From contig DXCZ01000105.1 of assembly GCA_019115765.1 (NCBI GenBank), positions 62,001 through 126,000 of the forward strand: a stretch of 64,000 nucleotides of DNA, written 5' to 3'. Made by a program: the position numbers and the translations under genes. This stretch comes from Candidatus Mediterraneibacter stercoripullorum (lineage in GTDB: Bacteria; Bacillota; Clostridia; Lachnospirales; Lachnospiraceae). The notes below the pieces were generated by a model. That model made no database searches. It was given only the letters and a program-made list of their open reading frames with translations, and had not been told where the DNA came from. Positions within the stretch are counted from its first letter, which is position 1; the number at the start of each line of letters is the position of its first letter. This document shows positions 41,718 through 51,251 of the stretch, piece after piece.

Positions 41718-42748
41718 TACAGACTGCCCGAGTTTACAACCGGCTGGGCATCTCTGTTTCCGCAGAGTACAACAAGCAGATTGGATACCATGGCAGCCTT
41801 TCTTTCTTCATCCAGTTCCACAACACCCTTTTCATTCAGACGTTCCAATGCCATCTCTACCATGCCTACCGCGCCGTCTACAATAGTTTTCCGTGCATCC
41901 ACCACTGCTGACGCCTGCTGTCTCTGAAGCATGACTGCTGCAATCTCCGGTGCATATGCAAGATAAGTGATACGTGCCTCGATAATCTCCAGACCAGCCT
42001 CTTCCACTCTCTCCTGAATCTCGTTCCGGATCCGTTCAGCTACGATTTCACTGGATCCTCTCAGGCTGCCTTCATCTGCAATGCCGTCGCCCGTGGTGTC
42101 CACATCCGGTGCTGTGTCATAAGGATAGATCCTGACAATATTTCTCAGCGCCGCATCACACTGCAGAGAAAGATATTCCTTATAATTGTTCACATTGAAC
42201 ACTGCTTTAGCCGTGTCTGTCACACGCCACATCACTGCGATCCCGATCTCCACCGGATTGCCGAGGCAGTCATTGATCTTCTGACGGTTATTGTTCAGAG
42301 TCATGATCTTAAGGGATATCTTCTTCCCTGAAACTCCAGTCTCCGCCTTTGCCGCATTCAGCGCCGCCGAGGAAGCCAGTGCCTTCGAAAAACCGTTGTC
42401 TACATCTCCGCTCTGATTCAGATATGTACCCGCTGCAGGGTTTACACTGGTAGAAAAAGGATTTACAAAATAGAATCCCTCATTCTTTAATGTCCCCGTG
42501 TATTTTCCAAAGAGCGTCAGCACAAGCGCCTCCTGGGGCTTTAATACTTTCAGCCCGCAGAAAGGGATCCAGCCGATGAACAGCCAGATAATGCTGACCG
42601 CCAGTATCACCGGTGTTCCTCCTTCATCCGCCGAAATCGCCCCGAAAACACATCCGGCTATTGCCGCCACATACAGTAATGTAGTAAGGATCAGCACCAA
42701 CATACCTTTATTCTTGTTCAGCAGTAACTTTTCCTCCATCTTATTCAT
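41714..42748 (-). CDS. SPFH (band 7/stomatin-like) membrane protein
   Basis: N-terminal TM pair, [35 protein letters not shown] core. Confidence 0.9.
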   Translation of the reverse strand: MNKMEEKLLLNKNKGMLVLILTTLLYVAAIAGCVFGAISADEGGTPVILAVSIIWLFIGWIPFCGLKVLKPQEALVLTLFGKYTGTLKNEGFYFVNPFSTSVNPAAGTYLNQSGDVDNGFSKALASSAALNAAKAETGVSGKKISLKIMTLNNNRQKINDCLGNPVEIGIAVMWRVTDTAKAVFNVNNYKEYLSLQCDAALRNIVRIYPYDTAPDVDTTGDGIADEGSLRGSSEIVAERIRNEIQERVEEAGLEIIEARITYLAYAPEIAAVMLQRQQASAVVDARKTIVDGAVGMVEMALERLNEKGVVELDEERKAAMVSNLLVVLCGNRDAQPVVNSGSLY

Positions 42749-42774
42749 CCTCCTTATCCAACAATATTTCTTTT

Positions 42775-42793
42775 TGATATCATTATGATATCA
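42775..42793. promoter_or_regulatory. 19-bp perfect palindrome, candidate operator of the SPFH-RHH operon
   Basis: TGATATCATTATGATATCA, overlapping a predicted -10 (TATCAT) 17 bp from TTTACA at 42808-42813. Confidence 0.65.
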
Positions 42794-42837
42794 TTCTTTA
42801 TGCAAAATGTAAAGCAGAATTATGTGTAAAGACAAAG

Positions 42838-42868
42838 GCGCCGCAGTCCCTAAAACTGCGGCGCTTTT
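42838..42868 (-). terminator. Rho-independent terminator after GGGtGRT gene
   Basis: GCGCCGCAG...CTGCGGCGC with flanking A/T tracts. Confidence 0.8.
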
Positions 42869-42902
42869 CAGTGTTTGACATATTGACTGGAAAAGGTATA
42901 CT

Positions 42903-43913
42903 TTAGAACTTGCCAGCCTTAGCAGCTTCTTCTACAGCAACTGCAACAGCAACTGTCATACCAACCATCGGGTTATTTCCCGCTCCGATCAGACCCATCA
43001 TCTCTACGTGAGCCGGCACGGAAGAGGATCCTGCAAACTGAGCGTCAGAGTGCATACGTCCCATTGTATCTGTCATACCATAGGAAGCCGGACCTGCTGC
43101 CATATTGTCCGGGTGAAGGGTACGTCCTGTACCACCGCCGGAAGCAACAGAGAAGTATTTCTTTCCTGCCTCTACGCACTCCTTCTTGTATGTTCCTGCA
43201 ACCGGATGCTGGAAACGTGTCGGGTTTGTGGAGTTACCTGTGATGGAGACATCAACGCCCTCTTTCCACATGATGGCAACACCCTCGCGCACATCGTTAG
43301 CGCCATAGCAGTTAACTTTGGAACGAAGTCCGTCAGAGTAAGCTGTTCTGGATACTTCTTTCAGTTCTCCTGTAAAGTAATCATACTCTGTCTGAACATA
43401 TGTAAATCCGTTGATCCTGGAAATGATCTTTGCAGCATCTTTTCCAAGTCCGTTCAGGATAACACGGAGAGGTTTCTTACGAACCTTGTTAGCCTTCTCT
43501 GCAATACCGATAGCACCCTCTGCTGCTGCGAAGGACTCATGTCCTGCCAGGAAGCAGAAGCAGTCTGTAGACTCTTCCAGAAGCATCTTTCCGAGATTTC
43601 CATGTCCAAGACCTACTTTACGCTGATCTGCAACAGAGCCCGGGATACAGAAAGCCTGAAGTCCTTCTCCGATCGCTGCAGCTGCATCTGCTGCTCTTGT
43701 GCAGCCTTTTTTGATGGCAATCGCCGCACCTGTGATATAAGCCCAGCATGCGTTCTCGAAACAGATCGGCTGAATGCCTTTGATCTGATTGTAAACGTCC
43801 AGTCCGGCATCTTTCGTGATCTTTTCAGCTTCTTCTAATGAAGCGATGCCGTAGCTGTTCAAAACTTCATTGATTTTATCAATTCTTCTTTCATATGATT
43901 CAAATAAAGCCAT
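42903..43913 (-). CDS. GGGtGRT family protein
   Basis: SGGGTGRTLHPDNMAAGPASYGMTDTMGRMHSDAQFAGSSSVPAHVEMMG. Confidence 0.9.
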   Translation of the reverse strand: MALFESYERRIDKINEVLNSYGIASLEEAEKITKDAGLDVYNQIKGIQPICFENACWAYITGAAIAIKKGCTRAADAAAAIGEGLQAFCIPGSVADQRKVGLGHGNLGKMLLEESTDCFCFLAGHESFAAAEGAIGIAEKANKVRKKPLRVILNGLGKDAAKIISRINGFTYVQTEYDYFTGELKEVSRTAYSDGLRSKVNCYGANDVREGVAIMWKEGVDVSITGNSTNPTRFQHPVAGTYKKECVEAGKKYFSVASGGGTGRTLHPDNMAAGPASYGMTDTMGRMHSDAQFAGSSSVPAHVEMMGLIGAGNNPMVGMTVAVAVAVEEAAKAGKF

Positions 43914-43980
43914 TTATATTTCCTCCTGATTTATTACCTTTAATGAGATTGCCTCGTTCTGAACTGATCATCTGGTATGA

Positions 43981-44673
43981 TCACTCTTTACGGGGATCGA
44001 TGATCTTCACCGCATCAGCAACACGGCCATACTGTCCTTTTGCCTTCTCCCATGCCTCGTTCGGAGTATCGCCTGCTTTGATAAAGTCTGTGAATTTTCC
44101 AAGGCTTACGAACTGGTACCCGATGATCTCATCGTTCTCATCAAGAGCGATACCTGTTACATAACCCTCTGCCATCTCAAGGTAACGGGGACCTTTCGCC
44201 AGAGTACCATACATTGTACCAACCTGTGAACGAAGTCCTTTTCCAAGGTCTTCCAGACCTGCGCCGATAGCAAGTCCATCCTCTGAAAATGCACTCTGTG
44301 TTCTTCCGTATACGATCTGGAGGAACAGCTCTCTCATTGCCGTATTGATCGCATCACATACAAGGTCTGTGTTCAATGCTTCCAGGATCGTCTTGCCCGG
44401 AAGGATCTCAGATGCCATAGCTGCGGAATGTGTCATTCCGGAGCATCCGATCGTCTCAACCAGTGCTTCCTGGATCACGCCGTCCTTTACATTCAGGGTC
44501 AGTTTACATGCTCCCTGCTGAGGCGCACACCAGCCGATGCCGTGTGTAAAACCGGAAATATCTTTGATTTCCTTCGCTTTTACCCATTTTGCCTCTTCCG
44601 GGATCGGAGCCGGTCCGTGATTCGCTCCCTGAGCCACCGGACACATCATTTCTACTTCATGTGAATAAATCAT
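43981..44673 (-). CDS. NifU/IscU-like iron-sulfur scaffold-like protein
   Basis: GWCAPQQGACKLTLNVKDGVIQEALVETIGCSGMTHSAAMASEILPGKTI; NifU_N-like. Confidence 0.8.
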   Translation of the reverse strand: MIYSHEVEMMCPVAQGANHGPAPIPEEAKWVKAKEIKDISGFTHGIGWCAPQQGACKLTLNVKDGVIQEALVETIGCSGMTHSAAMASEILPGKTILEALNTDLVCDAINTAMRELFLQIVYGRTQSAFSEDGLAIGAGLEDLGKGLRSQVGTMYGTLAKGPRYLEMAEGYVTGIALDENDEIIGYQFVSLGKFTDFIKAGDTPNEAWEKAKGQYGRVADAVKIIDPRKE

Positions 44674-44827
44674 GTTAAAACTCCTTTCAATATGTATGAT
44701 TTTCTTCGCATATGAAACATCCGTACCCGCTGCCTGATGCGGAGCTCCCGGGATGCCTCATATATGAAATATTCTCTCATAATTTCTTGCATTCGTCAAT
44801 TCCTACTTTGACAAAAAAATACCAAAT

Positions 44828-45340
44828 CTACCCGTTCAGCATCTCTATGAGCAGTTCGAGAGCAGCCTCCACCGTATGGAGACGGTTCTCCATCCTGCTG
44901 CCATGGAATCTGCATTCCTTTACCGCTGTTTTCCCGTTCACATAGCAGCCAACATAGACAAGTCCAACCGGCTTTTCCATTGTTCCTCCTCCTGGTCCTG
45001 CCACTCCGGTTGAACTCAAAGCCGCATCAGCTCCGGCCGCCCGAGCCGCTCCGGCCGCCATCTCTCTGGCTGTCTTTTCGCTGACTGCGCCATACCGTCT
45101 CAGTGTCTCCGGATTTACATTTACCAGACGTTCCTTCGCCTCATTGGAGTATGTGACATAGCTCTCGTTTAGAACTTCCGATGCTCCCGGCACATTTATT
45201 AGAGTACCGGCGATCAATCCTCCTGTACAGGACTCAGCCGTCACAACAGTCATGTCTCTTTCCGCCAGCATCTCCACAACCATCTCTTCCAGACTTCTTC
45301 CGGACGCATCCTTTTCTCTCATATACCATTCAAGAACCAT
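44828..45340 (-). CDS. CinA C-terminal-type amidohydrolase (PncC-like)
   Basis: VVTAESCTGGLIAGTLINVPGASEVL...STGVAGPGGG. Confidence 0.92.
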   Translation of the reverse strand: MVLEWYMREKDASGRSLEEMVVEMLAERDMTVVTAESCTGGLIAGTLINVPGASEVLNESYVTYSNEAKERLVNVNPETLRRYGAVSEKTAREMAAGAARAAGADAALSSTGVAGPGGGTMEKPVGLVYVGCYVNGKTAVKECRFHGSRMENRLHTVEAALELLIEMLNG

Positions 45341-45342
45341 CT

Positions 45343-45885
45343 TTACATTCCTCCCTGTGTAAGTACCTGTCGGTTTTTCCACAGATAGTCGATCAGGGAA
45401 ATGATCGTCAAAGCTGTTGCGATCCAGATCAGAACCGTTCCGATCGAATCAAATACTCCTCCAAGATCAGCGATCAGCACGATCACCATGGCCATCTGGA
45501 ATACCGTCTTGAACTTTCCCCAGTAACTCGCCGCGATAACAACGCCGCTGTCAGATGCCACCAGGCGGAACCCGCTGATGATAAATTCCCGTGCGATGAT
45601 CACGATCACGACAGCCGTATGAAGTTTTCCTGAAGGGATCAGACAGATCATTGCAGAGCAGACCAGAAGTTTATCTGCAAGAGGATCCATAAACTTTCCA
45701 AAATTAGTAACCAGATTATACTTTCTGGCTATTTTCCCATCCAGCATATCAGTCAGGCTTGCAGCGATAAAAATCACCAGTGCGATCCATTTATTTGCTG
45801 CGCCTCCCACATCCGTCAACATAAAAAACACGAAAAAAGGTACCATGATCACCCGAAGTATTGTCAGTTTATTTGGCAGATTCAT
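45343..45885 (-). CDS. pgsA: CDP-diacylglycerol-glycerol-3-phosphate 3-phosphatidyltransferase
   Basis: DMLDGKIARKYNLVTNFGKFMDPLADK. Confidence 0.95.
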   Translation of the reverse strand: MNLPNKLTILRVIMVPFFVFFMLTDVGGAANKWIALVIFIAASLTDMLDGKIARKYNLVTNFGKFMDPLADKLLVCSAMICLIPSGKLHTAVVIVIIAREFIISGFRLVASDSGVVIAASYWGKFKTVFQMAMVIVLIADLGGVFDSIGTVLIWIATALTIISLIDYLWKNRQVLTQGGM

Positions 45886-47210
45886 AATAACTCTCCTATC
45901 AAATCATAATCAAGAGCCCCTGTTACCTTTACTCGCGCAAAGTCTCCTGACAGCAGCTCTTCATCTGTGTTAATGAATATCAGTCCGTCTACATTTGGGG
46001 CGTCCCTGTATGTCCGGCCCACGAAGGCGTTTTCATCCGCAACCTTTCCTTCGATCATCACCAGGATCTCACGGCCTACCATCTGTTCCGCCTTATCAAA
46101 TGCAATCTCCTGCTGAAGTTCCATCAGCTCAGCCTGGCGCTCAAGCTTGACCTCCTCATCAATCTGATCCGACATTTCTGCAGCAGGAGTTCCCTCTTCC
46201 GGTGAATAAGTGAACACACCGAGCCGGTCGAATTCCATCTCATCGACAAAATCCATCAGTTCCTCATGCTGTTCTTCTGTCTCTCCGGGAAAACCGGTGA
46301 TCAATGTGGTCCTCAGGCAGATATCCGGTATCTCTTTTCTCAGCTTTGTGATGATATCGATCAATTCCTGTTTTGACGTCCTGCGCCCCATCCGCTTCAG
46401 GATCCCGTCACTTGCATGCTGTATCGGAAGATCAAGATAATGACAGACCTTCTTCTCTTCTTTCATGGTCTGGATCAGTTCATCCGTGATTTCCTCCGGA
46501 TAGCAGTACAGGATCCGGATCCAGCGCAGTCCGCTGATCTGGCAGAGCCTGCGGATCAGCTCCGGAAGCTTCTTCTCCCCGTAGATGTCTCTGCCATAGA
46601 CTGTAGTCTCCTGAGCTACAATAATCAGTTCTCTCACTCCCTGTGAAGCCAGATCCTCGGCCTCCTGGATCAGACGTTCCATCGGAATGCTCCTGTAACT
46701 TCCTCTGATCTTCGGGATGATACAGTAGGTACAGTGTTTGTCACATCCTTCTGCGATCTTGAGATATGCGAAATGGCCTCCTGTCGTCACAAGACGCCTT
46801 GTATCGGGCAGCGGAAGAGCATCCACATCAGAAAGCATCACGGACCTTTCTCCTGCAAGTGCCCGGTCCACTGCATCCAGGATCCGGTCAAATGCGCTGG
46901 CCCCAAGCACTTCATCTACCTCCGGAATCTCATCCAGAATCTCCTGACGGTAGCGTTCTGCCAGACATCCTGTCACGATAAGTGCTTTTACCTTTCCTTG
47001 TTTTCTGTATTCTGCCATTTCAAGTATGTTCTGAATGCTCTCCTCCTTGGCATCATGGATGAAGCAGCAGGTATTGATCACAATGACATCCGCCTCTGTC
47101 TCATCGTCCGTCATCTGATATCCCCTGGAAGCAAGCAGTCCCAGCATGACTTCTGTATCTACCAGGTTCTTGTCACACCCAAGAGAGATAAACAGTATTT
47201 TCATCTTCAA
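45882..47210 (-). CDS. rimO: Ribosomal protein S12 methylthiotransferase
   Basis: ISLGCDKNLVDTEVMLG; radical-SAM CDKHCTYCIIP; TRAM domain. Confidence 0.96.
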   Translation of the reverse strand: MKMKILFISLGCDKNLVDTEVMLGLLASRGYQMTDDETEADVIVINTCCFIHDAKEESIQNILEMAEYRKQGKVKALIVTGCLAERYRQEILDEIPEVDEVLGASAFDRILDAVDRALAGERSVMLSDVDALPLPDTRRLVTTGGHFAYLKIAEGCDKHCTYCIIPKIRGSYRSIPMERLIQEAEDLASQGVRELIIVAQETTVYGRDIYGEKKLPELIRRLCQISGLRWIRILYCYPEEITDELIQTMKEEKKVCHYLDLPIQHASDGILKRMGRRTSKQELIDIITKLRKEIPDICLRTTLITGFPGETEEQHEELMDFVDEMEFDRLGVFTYSPEEGTPAAEMSDQIDEEVKLERQAELMELQQEIAFDKAEQMVGREILVMIEGKVADENAFVGRTYRDAPNVDGLIFINTDEELLSGDFARVKVTGALDYDLIGELL

Positions 47211-47274
47211 CCTCCGAATATGTTTTTCCGTATCAGCAAAAGAGCAGATACCACTTGTGCATCTGCCCCGTCTC

Positions 47275-47529
47275 TTACTCTTCTTCGTCTGCGTTCTCAG
47301 CCAGAATCTTCAATTTACCCTGATTCAGTTCATCAATTGCAATAGACAGCGGCTTCTCACCGTCCTTGATGTTTACCAGCGGGATCTCTCCTGCGATAAG
47401 CTGTCTCGCTCTTTTAGATGTGGCCATCACGATCGAATAACGGCTGTTGACGATCTTGGAATCGCCCTCCTCCACATCTTTATTTACTACTTTCATCAAA
47501 TCTGTATAAGATGGATGCAGCATGTTCAA
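47275..47529 (-). CDS. rpoZ: RNA polymerase omega subunit
   Basis: SRYSIVMATSKRARQLIAGE; precedes gmk. Confidence 0.9.
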   Translation of the reverse strand: MNMLHPSYTDLMKVVNKDVEEGDSKIVNSRYSIVMATSKRARQLIAGEIPLVNIKDGEKPLSIAIDELNQGKLKILAENADEEE

Positions 47530-47589
47530 TCTTCTCCTTTCCTTTATTCCGCCATGCTTTCACGGCTCCTGTACACCTTTCCGGGTGTT

Positions 47590-48228
47590 TCATTGTTTCA
47601 GTCTTTCCAGATCTTCTCTTATCTCTTCTATAAATCTGCTGTTGCGGGAACTTCTGTGGTGCTCTCCCCGGATAATGCTGTGCATCTCCTCCACGCACTG
47701 CTCCAGGTCATCATTCACGATCAGATAATCATAACGGTCCATTCCCATTGCTTCCTCACAGGCACGGTTCATCCTGGATTCAATAACATCCATGGTCTCC
47801 GTTCCCCGTCCAACAAGACGGGCCTTCAGTTCTGACGCAGTGGGCGGCGTAACGAACAGAAGCAGAGTGTCAGGGAAAGCTTCCTTCACCTTCAGTGCTC
47901 CCTGGATCTCGATCTCAAGGATCACATCCAGCCCTTCCGCAAGCTTCTCTTCCACATAATTTCTGGGCGTCCCGTAATAATTTTCCACGTATTTAGCATA
48001 CTCTATCAATTCTTCTTTGGCAATCATTTTTTCAAATTCTTCCTTTGTTTTGAAAAAATACTCTCTGCCGTCCTGCTCTCCTTCCCTGGGCGCACGGGTA
48101 GTTGCCGAGATTGAGAGCGCGTAGCTGTCCGGATATTTTGCAAGCAGTGCTTTCATCAGTGTTCCCTTTCCGGACCCGGAAAATCCGGAAACAACGATCA
48201 GGATTCCTTTTTTATCCATTTCTGTCAC
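47590..48228 (-). CDS. gmk: Guanylate kinase
   Basis: VVSGFSGSGKGTLMKALL. Confidence 0.97.
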   Translation of the reverse strand: MTEMDKKGILIVVSGFSGSGKGTLMKALLAKYPDSYALSISATTRAPREGEQDGREYFFKTKEEFEKMIAKEELIEYAKYVENYYGTPRNYVEEKLAEGLDVILEIEIQGALKVKEAFPDTLLLFVTPPTASELKARLVGRGTETMDVIESRMNRACEEAMGMDRYDYLIVNDDLEQCVEEMHSIIRGEHHRSSRNSRFIEEIREDLERLKQ

Positions 48229-48230
48229 CT

Positions 48231-49109
48231 CTACTCTATATTCTGGATCTGCTCACGGATTTTTTCGATCTCTGTCTTCAGGCTGATCGCATGGTCTGAG
48301 ACACTGATATCATTTGCCTTTGACAGGATCGTATTCGCCTCCCGGTTCATTTCCTGAGCTATAAAATCAAGCTTCCGGCCAATCCCCTCATCCTCTTCCA
48401 GCGTGTTTCTCATATGAGTAATATGACTTTTCAGCCGGACAACCTCTTCATCGGTACAGATCTTATCCGCAAAAAGAATAACTTCCGCTGCGATCCTGCT
48501 CTCCTCCATCTGCGTATCTGCCAGAAGTTCCCGTACCTTGTCTTCCAGCTTGGTACGGTATTCTGCCACGATCTGGGGTGAACGCTCCTCGATATATCCG
48601 ACCAGTTCCTCCAGAAGATCCAGCTTATCCAGGATATCTTTCTTCAGATTCTGTCCTTCTGCGGTCCTTGTCTCTACGAACTGCTCGAAAGCTCCCTCCA
48701 GAGCCTCTTTCAGCCCATTCCACAACTCTTCTTCATCCACAGACTGCTCTTCCATAGTAAATACTTCCGGGAATCTGGCCAGTGTGGAGACCCGGACATC
48801 GTTTTCCAGACCGAACTCCTCTTCCATCTGCTTCAAATACTTCAGATATTCTCCTGCGAGAACAGAATTATATTTCACTGAGACCTGTGCCTGGGAAGTA
48901 TCCTCATAGGTAATGAAAATATCCACCTTACCCCTGGTTGCATAAGATTTCAGGAGCGTCCTGATTCCTGACTCAAAGAAATTCAGTTTCTTCGGCATCC
49001 TGATATTGACGTCAAGATACCTGTGGTTCACACCCTTCATCTCTACCGTAAACTTTCTGGAGTCTTTCTGCACCTCGCATCTGCCGAAGCCGGTCATACT
49101 TTTTATCAT
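48231..49109 (-). CDS. YicC/YloC family endoribonuclease
   Basis: MIKSMTGFGRCEVQ...GIGRKLDFIAQEMNREANTILSK. Confidence 0.95.
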   Translation of the reverse strand: MIKSMTGFGRCEVQKDSRKFTVEMKGVNHRYLDVNIRMPKKLNFFESGIRTLLKSYATRGKVDIFITYEDTSQAQVSVKYNSVLAGEYLKYLKQMEEEFGLENDVRVSTLARFPEVFTMEEQSVDEEELWNGLKEALEGAFEQFVETRTAEGQNLKKDILDKLDLLEELVGYIEERSPQIVAEYRTKLEDKVRELLADTQMEESRIAAEVILFADKICTDEEVVRLKSHITHMRNTLEEDEGIGRKLDFIAQEMNREANTILSKANDISVSDHAISLKTEIEKIREQIQNIE

Positions 49110-49377
49110 ATCTATTCATCCTCTGCAATAATTGTATTCACAGTTCTGGCAAATCGGGGTCAGACTGCGACAATCATTATACCTCTTTCCATAGGAAGGG
49201 GTCAACAGGATTTTTTAACGGGTATTCCACGAAGCACAAAAGCGTGATATAATTAAGAACGTTCCGCGGCGCAAGGTATCTGGACATATTGCGTGGAACG
49301 AAATACGCAGGACTTACAACTGACTCTTAAAAGGAACGAAGACTTAATCTTAAAAAATAGAAACGAGGATTTTATTT

Positions 49378-51120
49378 ATGGCTTTTGACGGAATTGTCGT
49401 GGCAGATCTTGTCCACGATTTGAAAACACAGCTGAAAGACGGAAGGATTGCCAAGATCGCCCAGCCGGAAAACGATGAACTGCTCCTGACAGTCAAGACA
49501 CCGTCCGGACAGAAGCGTCTCTCGATTTCGGCGGATGCATCTCTTCCTCTGATTTATCTTACAGACAGGAACAAACCAAGCCCGATCACTGCACCTAATT
49601 TCTGCATGCTTCTGCGCAAGCATATCAGCAATGGCAGGATCGTGGATGTATGGCAGCCGAAACTGGAGCGTATTATTCATTTTACCATAGAGCATCTGGA
49701 TGAACTGGGAGATCTGTGCCGGAAGGATCTGATCGTTGAGATCATGGGCAAGCACAGCAATATTATTTTCTGCACAGAGGACGGACGTATCATAGACAGC
49801 ATCAAGCATGTATCCGCACAGATGAGTTCTGTCCGGGAGGTACTGCCAGGCAGAGAGTACTTTATACCGGATACCATGCACAAGGCAGATCCCCTGAATG
49901 TATCTGAGGAGGAATTTTCTTCTCTGATCACAGAGAAGCCTGTGCCCCTTGCGAAAGCGATCTATACCAGCTTCACAGGGATCAGTCCAGTAACCGCAGA
50001 GGAGATCTGTTATCTGGCCGGAATGGACTCCTCCATCCCTGCCAAAGAATATCAGGAGGATGTGCTGCTTCATCTGTACAATCAGTTTCAGATCTATCTC
50101 TCCGATGTTAAAGAAGCAAAGTTCTCCCCGGCCATCTATTATGACGGCAGGGAGCCGAAAGAATTTTCCGCACTGCCGCTGAGTCATTTCTCCGGTTATA
50201 CAAGGAAAGAATACAGCTCCATATCCGAAGTTCTGGAAACCTATTATTCCACACGGAGCCGGATCACCCGCATCCGTCAGAAATCCGCAGACCTGCGTCA
50301 TGTTGTCCAGACCGCCCTGGAGCGTAACCGGAAGAAATATGACCTTCAGCTGCGCCAGCTGCGGGATACGGAAAACCGGGACAAATATAAGATATACGGA
50401 GAACTGATCAACGCCTACGGCTACGGCGTGGAGGAAGGAGCGAAAAAACTGGACGCCCTGAATTATTACACGAACGAGATGGTCAGTATTCCTCTGGATC
50501 CTGCCAAGACGCCACAGGAAAATGCGCAGCGCTATTTTGCGAAATATAACAAACAGAAACGTACCTTTGAAGCTCTCTCGGAGCTCTCGGAAGAGACCAA
50601 AGAGGAGATCACCTACCTGGAATCGGTCCAGACTGCTCTTGACATTGCCCTGACAGAGGACGATCTGTCCGGCATAAAAGAAGAGCTGACAGAGGCAGGT
50701 TATATTAAGAGGAAATTTACACGCAAAAAGGCAAAGATAAAAAATACACCACTCCACTATATTTCCAGTGACGGATATCATATTTATGTAGGGAAAAACA
50801 ACCTGCAGAACGATGAACTGACCTTTAGCTTCGCCTCCGGCAGCGACTGGTGGTTCCACGCCAAACAGGCGCCCGGCTCCCATGTCATTGTAAAGACCAA
50901 CGGGGAGGAACTTCCGGACCGTACTTTCGAGGAGGCAGGAAAGCTTGCAGCCTATTATTCAAGCATGCGTGGCAGCGACAAGGTAGAGATCGACTATGTA
51001 GAAAAGAAACACGTGAAGAAGCCAAAAGGAGCCAAACCCGGTTTCGTGGTCTACTATACGAACTACTCTCTGGTGATCGACAGTGACATCACCGGGATCC
51101 GTGAGACAGATGCACAGTAA
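49378..51120 (+). CDS. rqcH: Rqc2/RqcH homolog (NFACT family)
   Basis: MAFDGIVVADLVHDLKTQLKDGRIAKIAQPENDELLL; NFACT-R domain GSDWWFHAKQAPGSHVI. Confidence 0.95.
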   Translation: MAFDGIVVADLVHDLKTQLKDGRIAKIAQPENDELLLTVKTPSGQKRLSISADASLPLIYLTDRNKPSPITAPNFCMLLRKHISNGRIVDVWQPKLERIIHFTIEHLDELGDLCRKDLIVEIMGKHSNIIFCTEDGRIIDSIKHVSAQMSSVREVLPGREYFIPDTMHKADPLNVSEEEFSSLITEKPVPLAKAIYTSFTGISPVTAEEICYLAGMDSSIPAKEYQEDVLLHLYNQFQIYLSDVKEAKFSPAIYYDGREPKEFSALPLSHFSGYTRKEYSSISEVLETYYSTRSRITRIRQKSADLRHVVQTALERNRKKYDLQLRQLRDTENRDKYKIYGELINAYGYGVEEGAKKLDALNYYTNEMVSIPLDPAKTPQENAQRYFAKYNKQKRTFEALSELSEETKEEITYLESVQTALDIALTEDDLSGIKEELTEAGYIKRKFTRKKAKIKNTPLHYISSDGYHIYVGKNNLQNDELTFSFASGSDWWFHAKQAPGSHVIVKTNGEELPDRTFEEAGKLAAYYSSMRGSDKVEIDYVEKKHVKKPKGAKPGFVVYYTNYSLVIDSDITGIRETDAQ

Positions 51121-51251
51121 AGACAGATTTACGGGAAATATGTAAGAATGGCGCTGATATACAGGAACAGGCCGGAAGAAACTGCAGAGTGCAGTTTCTT
51201 CCGGCCTGCTTATTTTCAGACCAGCATGAATTCTGTTCCCTAACGGCAATA

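Noticed and set aside
49372-50883. 503-aa reverse-strand ORF
   Set aside because: Antisense to rqcH, whose product is clearly recognisable; composition artefact of an open antisense frame.
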